In this document: positions 7,451-12,991 of the stretch, in pieces
Layout of the letters: each line of letters opens with the position of its first letter
Numbering within the stretch: the stretch's first letter is position 1
Assembly: GCA_028705785.1 (NCBI GenBank)
Contig: JAQWCT010000033.1
Coordinates: 1-14,625 of the forward strand
DNA: 14,625 bases
DNA from: Sulfurospirillaceae bacterium
Lineage (GTDB): Bacteria; Campylobacterota; Campylobacteria; Campylobacterales; Sulfurospirillaceae
Direction: 5' to 3'
The notes under the pieces: model-generated
The model's database searches: none
Seen by the model: the letters and a program-made list of their open reading frames with translations, nothing else
What the model was told of the DNA's origin: nothing
Translations under genes and position numbers: made by a program

Positions 7451-9094
7451 TCAATGTAAGTACTTTTTAATATACTCCGCAACACGAAATGCATTTGCAT
7501 AAATCGTCCATGTGTAAGGTACACTACCTCCTGTGGGCATAAAACTCCCATCGGTTACAAAAAGGTTGGGAATATCGTGACTTTGGCAATAGCGATTAAG
7601 CACATGTTTTTTAGGATTGTTACCAAAACGGCAACCTCCTGCTTGGAGATTTTGAGACGGTAAAGGAGAGATTGCATACGATATATTCTTCGCTCCCATG
7701 TGTTTGAGTAATTGAATCGCTTTTGTTGCTAAAAATTCTCCAACCCTTACATCTTCAGGATGAGCCCCTATGCGAATGTTTGCAACAGGAATGCTGTATT
7801 TATCTTTGTGTTTCTCATCAACGGATACAAAACAGTTATCATTAGGCATCCAATCATTAAATATTTCAAAATTAAGCACTCTAGTTGTTGTAAATGTTTG
7901 AAAGATTTTATCTTGAAGCTTTTGCCCAAAGATGAGTTTGTCATCTTCCCATTTCAAAGTGTTGGCACGTCGAATCGGGTTGGCATGTTCAAATAAAAAG
8001 TCAATCAAACCACCTTTAAATTCGGGTGTGAAATACCAATCTTTTAAGGCACGATTTACAAAAAGCCCCGGTTGCAAAAGAACTTCTTGACTAAAGTGGC
8101 TCACATCAAACTCTCCAGATCCCATGCCTCCACCTGAAAAGAGAAGATTTTTTCCAACAGCTCCCGAAGAATTGGCTAAGCCGTTCGGAAATGCCGCATT
8201 TTTAGAATTTAACAATAAACGCGAACTCTCGACTGCTTGCGCTGCAAGGATAAAGAGTTTCGCTTTTATTTGTTTTTGAGTACCTTCTTTTGTAAGATAG
8301 AGTGCTCTTTTAACCTTTTGCGTACCATCGGTTTCCAATTTCACAACGAAAGCATTTGCTATGATATGTAAGTTGCCGGTTGCTAAAGCAGGCTGAATTA
8401 AAGCAGCTCTTGAGCTTCCTTTTGCTCCGCTTGAACATGCGTAAGAACCACAATAATGAGAATAGTAACATGGGTTTCGGTTCCCTTTAGGTTCTGAAAG
8501 TATGGCTCTTGGTGTCATGAAAGAGGTGAAGTTTAAATCTTTACATGCCGTATCAAATTTTTCAACAATAGGATGTTCTGCCAAAGGAGGATACGGGTAT
8601 GCGTTAGTGCTTCTTGGTTCTTGATGCGTATGTTCGGTAATGTGTCCTGAAACACCAACAATTTTTTCAACTAAATCATAGTAAGGTTCGAGTTCTTCAT
8701 AGCGTATAGGCCAATCTTCAATATTGGCTCCCTCATACGCGCCATAAACGGATTTTAGCTTAAAATCATTTGGTTTAAGGCGATGGAAGAATCCACTCAT
8801 GAAATTGGACGAGCCTCCCAGAAGACTTCCGTTCCAAAAATTCCAATTATTTTCGTAGGTAGGCGTTTTAACCCACACTCCATCTTCCAACGTTTCGATG
8901 GTATGATACTCATCGCTTAGTTTTGGTGTAAAAACAGGGCGTTTCGTATAAGCAATTTCATCCTTGGAAAAATCTTGTTCACTGTAAATATCGCCTTTTT
9001 CGAGAATAATCACTTTTTTTCCAGCATGTGAAAGCTCATAAGCAAGAGGTCCAGCTCCCGCACCGCTACCGATAATGCAAACATCGTAATTCAT
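7451..9094 (-). CDS. GMC-type FAD dehydrogenase, large subunit (gluconate 2-dehydrogenase-like)
   Basis: Flavoprotein subunit of a membrane-associated sugar-acid or alcohol dehydrogenase that passes electrons to the respiratory chain. The 547-residue protein starts with a dinucleotide-binding fold (YDVCIIGSGAGAGP, about 3-16), then GSLLGGSSNFMSGFFHRL, a Cys-rich patch (HYCGSYACSSGAKGSSRA), and the GMC C-terminal signature (VTDGSFMPTGGSVPYTW and TIYANAFRVAEYI). The pair resembles C. jejuni Cj0414/Cj0415, reported as gluconate dehydrogenase (recalled knowledge, not searched). The ATG at 9094 overlaps the upstream subunit's stop as ATGA and places the FAD motif at the N terminus; an earlier in-frame ATG at 9157 is internal to the partner gene. 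The large subunit has no signal peptide, so it is presumably exported together with its Tat-signal partner. Gluconate as substrate is inference. Confidence 0.9.
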   Translation of the reverse strand: MNYDVCIIGSGAGAGPLAYELSHAGKKVIILEKGDIYSEQDFSKDEIAYTKRPVFTPKLSDEYHTIETLEDGVWVKTPTYENNWNFWNGSLLGGSSNFMSGFFHRLKPNDFKLKSVYGAYEGANIEDWPIRYEELEPYYDLVEKIVGVSGHITEHTHQEPRSTNAYPYPPLAEHPIVEKFDTACKDLNFTSFMTPRAILSEPKGNRNPCYYSHYCGSYACSSGAKGSSRAALIQPALATGNLHIIANAFVVKLETDGTQKVKRALYLTKEGTQKQIKAKLFILAAQAVESSRLLLNSKNAAFPNGLANSSGAVGKNLLFSGGGMGSGEFDVSHFSQEVLLQPGLFVNRALKDWYFTPEFKGGLIDFLFEHANPIRRANTLKWEDDKLIFGQKLQDKIFQTFTTTRVLNFEIFNDWMPNDNCFVSVDEKHKDKYSIPVANIRIGAHPEDVRVGEFLATKAIQLLKHMGAKNISYAISPLPSQNLQAGGCRFGNNPKKHVLNRYCQSHDIPNLFVTDGSFMPTGGSVPYTWTIYANAFRVAEYIKKYLH

Positions 9095-9579
9095 ATTTTT
9101 CTTCCATACTTTTTCATAGGGCGAGGATTTCCAGTGGTATGTAATGTTGAAGTCCATCCTAATTCATGGGTATTTCCTCCATAAATAGGATCGCTAAACA
9201 TAGCTTCAATTGTATAATAGATAAGTCTCGAGAGCCATTTTTCTAAGTAATCATCTTCAGTTGCACTTTCCAAGATTTTATTTTTAGACTCTGTGTTTTT
9301 ATGTGAAAAATCTGGAAACTTTTGATGAAAAACAGAAGCACCTTTGATAAGTAACTCTAAATCATTTGCATCAAAATACTCAGATGAACTGTTCGATACC
9401 AAATAAAAAAGCGCATTGATACCCTGTGCAGATGGCATGTGTTTGGTTTTGGGCAATAAAATATCTTGCACACTCGCTATGATTTCCCATGCGTCTTTAG
9501 GAATTTCTTTAGCTTGCGTATCCATGCTTAACAATAAAGGTGATGTAGCACTGAGTGCTATAAAGGTTCGTCTCTTCAT
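9091..9579 (-). CDS. Tat-exported small subunit of the GMC dehydrogenase (gluconate 2-dehydrogenase subunit 3 family)
   Basis: A 162-residue protein with an N-terminal twin-arginine signal (MKRRTFIALSATSPLLLS, Arg3-Arg4) and a body typical of the gluconate 2-dehydrogenase subunit 3 family: AWEIIASVQDILLPKTKHMPSA near the N terminus and FSDPIYGGNTHELGWTST near the C terminus. Family knowledge: this subunit carries the folded flavoprotein through the Tat pathway and helps it mature. It is the first gene of a two-gene operon; its TGA overlaps the next ATG by 4 nt. No cytochrome c third subunit, as found in the classical three-subunit enzymes, lies next to it, so electrons must leave by another route. 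The ribosome binding site is weak. The gene is divergent from the small secreted peptide gene, with 111 nt between them. Confidence 0.87.
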   Translation of the reverse strand: MKRRTFIALSATSPLLLSMDTQAKEIPKDAWEIIASVQDILLPKTKHMPSAQGINALFYLVSNSSSEYFDANDLELLIKGASVFHQKFPDFSHKNTESKNKILESATEDDYLEKWLSRLIYYTIEAMFSDPIYGGNTHELGWTSTLHTTGNPRPMKKYGRKI

Positions 9580-9623
9580 ACTGAATATTTTAACACACTC
9601 TTGTAAAACGTTTGTGTAATGAA

Positions 9624-9640
9624 ACTACATAATCACTACA
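9624..9640 (+). promoter_or_regulatory. ACTACA direct repeats, 11 bp apart, possible OmpR-family response regulator site
   Basis: ACTACA occurs at 9624-9629 and 9635-9640, exactly one helical turn apart, and ends 11 nt before a TATACT (9652-9657) that could be the -10 of the small secreted peptide gene. This geometry matches PhoB/OmpR-type activation in place of a -35. The regulator encoded at 9984 is the obvious candidate. Inference from spacing only; two short repeats can occur by chance. Confidence 0.35.
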
Positions 9641-9651
9641 CATAAAATCAT

Positions 9652-9657
9652 TATACT
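9652..9657 (+). promoter_or_regulatory. Candidate -10 element for the small secreted peptide gene
   Basis: TATACT lies 34 nt upstream of the AUG, with no matching -35 but direct repeats in that position. An AAAGGAG ribosome binding site (9678-9684) follows. Confidence 0.4.
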
Positions 9658-9690
9658 GTCATTATCCAAAACCCAACAAAGGAGATTTAC

Positions 9691-9912
9691 ATGCAAGTAT
9701 TTTCTAAAGTGAAACCTCTTGTAGCATTATGTGTTGCTGCAATGTTTGTAAGCGGTGCAATGGCGGCTGATGGCAAATGTGGAGGAGAAATGAACTCTAC
9801 TAAAGATGCAAAAGAGATGAAAAAGCCTGCAGATGCAAAATGTGGTGGCGATAAAATGCCTAAAGATATGAAAAAACCTGCTGATGCAAAGTGCGGGGCA
9901 GAAAAGAAATAA
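9691..9912 (+). CDS. Small secreted KCG-repeat peptide, HvfA/bufferin-like candidate metal-binding precursor
   Basis: A 73-residue product with a clear Sec signal peptide (hydrophobic segment about 9-21, cleavage likely after AMA at 24-26). A short, highly charged mature part of about 47 residues contains three KCG motifs (GKCGG, AKCGG, AKCGA) within a duplicated MKKPADAKCG unit. It has no aromatic residues in the mature part and only three cysteines, each in this motif. Signal peptide plus repeated KCG is the pattern of HvfA/bufferin-type RiPP precursors, whose cysteines are turned into copper-binding heterocycles by MNIO (DUF692) enzymes. No such enzyme is encoded in this window, so modification is unproven. 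A plain periplasmic metal-binding or redox-buffering peptide is the alternative. The AAAGGAG ribosome binding site is strong. It sits directly upstream of a two-component system. Confidence 0.75.
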   Translation: MQVFSKVKPLVALCVAAMFVSGAMAADGKCGGEMNSTKDAKEMKKPADAKCGGDKMPKDMKKPADAKCGAEKK

Positions 9913-9927
9913 TCAAAAGTTAAAGTG

Positions 9928-9957
9928 ATACCATAGCCTCCATAAAGGCTATGGTAT
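9928..9957 (+). terminator. Perfect 12-bp inverted repeat after the secreted peptide gene
   Basis: ATACCATAGCCT and AGGCTATGGTAT flank a 6-nt loop, starting 15 nt after the peptide stop codon. Such a stem would fold strongly in RNA. The sequence after it is A-rich, not T-rich, on the + strand, so it is not a classical intrinsic terminator. It may protect the 3' end of the peptide mRNA, reduce read-through into the regulator gene, or be a DNA operator, since its right arm overlaps the next promoter. Confidence 0.55.
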
Positions 9958-9960
9958 AAT
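9952..9960 (+). promoter_or_regulatory. Extended -10 promoter for the response regulator gene
   Basis: TGGTATAAT is a perfect TGn-TATAAT extended -10 element 24 nt before the regulator's ATG. A start site near 9967 would give a leader of roughly 17 nt including the GGGA ribosome binding site. Its first six bases are part of the right arm of the 12-bp inverted repeat. Confidence 0.55.
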
Positions 9961-9983
9961 GGATAAAAAAGGGAACAGTGTCG

Positions 9984-10640
9984 ATGAAGATTTTATTGTT
10001 AGAGGACGATCCTATCTTATCTGACATTCTACTGTGCCATCTCAACAGACATATGCATCAAACCTTGCATTTCAGCGATGGACAATTAGCTTCTGATGCA
10101 TTAAATGATCAAAAATTTGATCTTTTAATCCTCGATATCAATGTTCCTAAACTCAGTGGAATCGATCTTCTTAAAGAAATTCGCACCTATCAAAACAATA
10201 CCCCTGCCATTATCATAACCGCATTTCAAGATACGGCTCATTTAAAAAAAGGCTTTGAAAATGGCTGTGATGATTACATTAAAAAACCTTTTGATCTTGA
10301 AGAACTTGATTTAAGGATTAAAAATATTCAAAAACGCTTTCACCTTGTCAATGAAGAAGCCATAAAATTAGACGATAATATTTCGTTAATTGTTTCTAAA
10401 AATCGCTTATTTGCCAATGGAATATCTTACACACTTACGCGGAAAGAGTGTAAAATTTTACTTTATCTGTGTAATCAAAAAGGGAAAGTCATCTCTTCAG
10501 AAGAGCTTATCCAAAATTTATGGGAATATCATGAAATGCCCAGTGAAGCAACCATTAGAGTCTATATTAAGAATTTACGCAATATTTTAGGAAAAGATAA
10601 AATTCAAACCGTTAGAGGGAATGGATACATTTTTGAATAG
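9984..10640 (+). CDS. OmpR/PhoB-family response regulator
   Basis: DNA-binding partner of the adjacent histidine kinase. Residues about 1-118 form a receiver domain with the acidic pair LLLEDDP, the phospho-acceptor Asp51 in LILDINVPKLSG, a TAFQD segment and the switch-region KKPF. The C-terminal winged-helix domain (about 125-218) has LTRKECKILLYLCNQ, the recognition-helix region EATIRVYIKNLR and the terminal wing TVRGNGYIFE. The ATG at 9984 gives 218 residues and a 9-nt spacing from GGGA. A GTG at 9978 would add two residues but leaves only 3 nt of spacing. The last 20 nt overlap the kinase gene. Its likely targets are the ACTACA repeats upstream of the peptide gene and its own operon (inference). 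Which signal it answers is not readable. Confidence 0.92.
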   Translation: MKILLLEDDPILSDILLCHLNRHMHQTLHFSDGQLASDALNDQKFDLLILDINVPKLSGIDLLKEIRTYQNNTPAIIITAFQDTAHLKKGFENGCDDYIKKPFDLEELDLRIKNIQKRFHLVNEEAIKLDDNISLIVSKNRLFANGISYTLTRKECKILLYLCNQKGKVISSEELIQNLWEYHEMPSEATIRVYIKNLRNILGKDKIQTVRGNGYIFE

Positions 10641-11769
10641 AGAAGAACTGAAATCATTATGGGGATTTTTAGCCATTTATATCTCTTCCGCGCTTATTCT
10701 TATGATTATTATTGCTATCTTATATCACAGTAACGAAACAAATAAAATTCATGAAAAACGCTTAATGGAAATAAAAACTGTCATCATGAGTTACGAAAAA
10801 GAGCTCATGCGAGCAGAAATGGATAAGGTACCTTACACCTTTCATCCGCCAAAAGAGTTTTTTAACGTCGCATTGTTAAATAAGGAAAATCAACCTCTTT
10901 TTTCAAACGCCAACATACCTACTTTTGATTTGAATACAACGCGTTATACTGTTCGTGAGCTATCAAGCCCCATCAATGATGTCGCTTATATTGTTGTTGA
11001 TGAGGAAAAGAGTGAACAAGAGATATTCAAATTAAATTTAATTATTGTCTTAAGCATTTTAATTTCTGCTATTTTTGTTGGCATTGAAGGCTATTTTTTG
11101 AGCCGATTTTTACTCAGACCCGTTCATTCACGCATTGACAAACTCAATAAATTTATTAAAGATAGTTCACATGAACTAAATACTCCAATCGCAGCTTTGA
11201 TGATGAGTGTTTCAAATCTCAAGCAAAGCTCATTTGACGATAAACGCGTCATCAATCATATTTCTATTAGTACAAAACTCATTTCACAAATTTACAACAG
11301 CTTAAGTTATATCGCATTTAATGATATTGATGAAGTATTTGAAGAGTCGTTTGACCTTGCTCTTTTAATCCAAGAAAGCGTTAGCTATTTCAACGAAATC
11401 GCTGCGACGAAAGAAAATACAATTACCGCGCAACTCCAAACAACATTTATCCATATGGATAAATCTCGTATTCAAAAAGTGATTCATAACCTTTTATCAA
11501 ATGCTATTAAATACAGTTTCCCTAAAACAACCATCTCCGTGAAACTTTCCGAATATCTTTTAACGGTTACCAACAAAGGTATCGGCATTAGCGAAGAAAA
11601 CAAAAAAACCATTTTCAAACGCTTTGAACGAAGGAGCACTACCGTTGGAGGCTTTGGAATAGGACTCGATATTGTAAATTCTGTGTGTGAAATGTATCAC
11701 ATCAACGTTTGGATTGAATCTATTCCAAACAAGGAAACAACCTTTTATTTGCAGTTTCCTCATGTATAA
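10621..11769 (+). CDS. Membrane sensor histidine kinase
   Basis: A 382-residue kinase with two membrane segments (about 14-35 and 139-161) bracketing a periplasmic sensor of roughly 100 residues without cysteines or a recognisable domain. No clear HAMP linker is visible: the phospho-acceptor His184 (DSSHELNTPIAAL) follows about 20 residues after the membrane. The ATPase domain shows the N-box HNLLSNAIKYS (Asn290/Asn294), FKRFERR and the G2 box GGFGIGLDIV. The G1 box reads TNKGIGI, so the usual Asp contacting adenine is Asn318, an unusual but probably tolerated change. The gene begins inside the last 20 nt of the regulator gene and ends 30 nt before msrP. With msrP downstream, a role in sensing periplasmic oxidative or metal stress like the E. 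coli HprSR pair (which controls msrPQ) is plausible but unproven. Confidence 0.9.
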   Translation: MDTFLNREELKSLWGFLAIYISSALILMIIIAILYHSNETNKIHEKRLMEIKTVIMSYEKELMRAEMDKVPYTFHPPKEFFNVALLNKENQPLFSNANIPTFDLNTTRYTVRELSSPINDVAYIVVDEEKSEQEIFKLNLIIVLSILISAIFVGIEGYFLSRFLLRPVHSRIDKLNKFIKDSSHELNTPIAALMMSVSNLKQSSFDDKRVINHISISTKLISQIYNSLSYIAFNDIDEVFEESFDLALLIQESVSYFNEIAATKENTITAQLQTTFIHMDKSRIQKVIHNLLSNAIKYSFPKTTISVKLSEYLLTVTNKGIGISEENKKTIFKRFERRSTTVGGFGIGLDIVNSVCEMYHINVWIESIPNKETTFYLQFPHV

Positions 11770-11799
11770 ATATTAAAAAATACTCTTAAAGGAGTCGCC

Positions 11800-12735
11800 A
11801 TGAAACCCTTACATGTAAACGATGTTACCCCTGAAGCCCTTTTTGAAGCCAGACGCCATTTTTTAAAACTAGGAGCGGGAGCGTTGGTGAGTAGCTCAGC
11901 ACTTTCACAGCTTATGGTTTCATTGCCCAAAGATTTAAGCCTCACTTACACCCCCGATACCAATCCTCTAAAGCTCACGCTTAACACCGAAGAACAAGCC
12001 ACTAACTACGTCAATTTTTACGAGTTTTCCACCGATAAAACAGCTCCTGTAAAACTCTCCCAAAAGATGAAAACCAGCCCATGGAATGTCGGCTTTTTTG
12101 GAGAACTTAAAACTGAGCAGATGCTAGAAGTGGATGACCTCATCGCCAAATTTGGTTTGGAAGAGCGCATTTATCGTTTTCGTTGTGTTGAGGGCTGGTC
12201 GATGGTGGTTCCGTGGATTGGGTTTCCGCTTTACAAATTGCTTGATTACTTAGAGCCAAACAGCAAAGCCAAATACGTCAAGTTCACCACACGCCACGAA
12301 CCTGCTATGTTTCCCGACCAAGCTAAAGGCATCTTTGCTTCCATCAAACACCCTTATGTTGAGGGCTTGCGTATGGATGAGGCACGCCATCCGCTCACTT
12401 TTATCGCTGTTGGCATGTACGGCAAACGCCTACTCCCGCAAAATGGCGCTCCGATTCGTTTGGTAGTTCCTTGGAAATACGGCTTTAAATCCATCAAGTC
12501 TATCGACCTTATCGAATGTGTAGAAAAAGAACCTCTAAACACATGGCAAGAACAAAATCCAAAAGAGTACGGCTTTTATGCCAATGTCAATCCCAAAGTA
12601 GACCACCCTAGATGGACACAAGCCAAAGAGCGAGTGCTAGGAAAACTTTCCAAACAAGATACCTTGATGTTCAACGGCTACGAAAAAGAGGTCGGACACC
12701 TTTATGCAGGCATGGATTTGAGGAAACTCTTTTGA
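11800..12735 (+). CDS. msrP: Periplasmic protein-methionine-sulfoxide reductase, molybdopterin catalytic subunit
   Basis: Molybdenum-cofactor enzyme (formerly YedY) that repairs oxidised methionines in periplasmic proteins. It has 311 residues, close to the usual length. A Tat signal begins with Arg18-Arg19 in ARRHFLKLGAGALVSSSAL. The catalytic core shows FRCVEGWSMVVPWIGFPL with Cys129 as the molybdenum ligand, then FTTRHEPAMFPDQ, PIRLVVPWKYGFKSIKSI and the C-terminal TWQEQNPKEYGFYANVNP. A strong AAAGGAG ribosome binding site lies 7 nt before the ATG, 30 nt after the kinase gene, so it is likely cotranscribed with the two-component system. Its normal membrane electron donor MsrQ is only a remnant (next entry), so the protein may be supplied with electrons by another route or be non-functional. 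A perfect TTACATGTAA lies at codons 4-6. Confidence 0.93.
   Translation: MKPLHVNDVTPEALFEARRHFLKLGAGALVSSSALSQLMVSLPKDLSLTYTPDTNPLKLTLNTEEQATNYVNFYEFSTDKTAPVKLSQKMKTSPWNVGFFGELKTEQMLEVDDLIAKFGLEERIYRFRCVEGWSMVVPWIGFPLYKLLDYLEPNSKAKYVKFTTRHEPAMFPDQAKGIFASIKHPYVEGLRMDEARHPLTFIAVGMYGKRLLPQNGAPIRLVVPWKYGFKSIKSIDLIECVEKEPLNTWQEQNPKEYGFYANVNPKVDHPRWTQAKERVLGKLSKQDTLMFNGYEKEVGHLYAGMDLRKLF
11809..11818. repeat. TTACATGTAA palindrome, copy 4
   Basis: Perfect copy at the very start of msrP (Leu4-His-Val), before the Tat motif, in a part of the protein that is normally not conserved. Confidence 0.9.
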
Positions 12736-12833
12736 AAAGCCTCCTCACCCTTTTTGCCCTACTTACATTGGATTTTTTAAGCTTTGCCTATGCCTTTTTA
12801 CATGTCAGTATTTTCCTTGTGTCAATAGATTAA
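12732..12833 (+). pseudogene. msrQ: Remnant of msrQ (heme-binding membrane subunit), internally deleted and truncated
   Basis: A TTG overlapping the msrP stop codon (TTGA) opens a 33-residue frame. Its first 13 residues (LKSLLTLFALLTL) look like the MsrQ N terminus. They run directly into DFLSFAYAFLHVSIFLVSID, which resembles the heme-binding helix of MsrQ (in E. coli, LGLWCFAWATLHLTSYALL), followed by a stop. The segment that should lie between, and everything after, is missing; full-length MsrQ is about 200 residues. Two deletions, or one deletion plus truncation, are implied. With only one helix left it should not work as the electron donor. The one-mismatch palindrome TTACATGTCA (12798-12807) lies in the retained helix. 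Confidence 0.68.
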
Positions 12834-12835
12834 TA

Positions 12836-12991
12836 GTTCAGCAAAAAAACGAAGATTTAATAAATATTCAAGATATTACATAAGAAAATAAAGCTATTAA
12901 TTTTCAAGAAAAATATGAAAATTTAATGAAAAAATTGTTAGATATAGTGTATTTCTTAATTTCTAAATTGTATAGGTATTATTTTGAGTAG
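12836..12991 (+). other. Possible gene remnant: short lysine/glutamate-rich helical frame with one stop
   Basis: Just after the msrQ stump one frame reads QQKNEDLINIQDIT, stop, then ENKAINFQEKYENLMKKLLD and IVYFLISKLYRYYFE, stop. The amphipathic, Lys/Glu/Asn-rich pattern on both sides of a single TAA suggests the tail of a helical protein brought in by the rearrangement that cut msrQ. It is more AT-rich than its surroundings. It has no recognisable family, no ribosome binding site and it overlaps the nrdG 3' end on the other strand. AT-rich DNA can give such frames by chance. Confidence 0.25.

Noticed and set aside
7225..7470. Plus-strand open frame of 81 codons in the nrdB-dehydrogenase gap
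   Set aside because: No family resemblance. The opposite strand clearly matches NrdG, so this frame is its shadow.
9095..9157. Earlier ATG start for the GMC dehydrogenase
   Set aside because: The added residues are the partner gene read in another frame. The ATG at 9094 forms an ATGA overlap and places the FAD motif at the N terminus.
12612..12731. Upstream part of a 73-codon frame that includes the msrQ stump
   Set aside because: This part is msrP read out of frame. Only the segment after the TTG at 12732 has MsrQ character.
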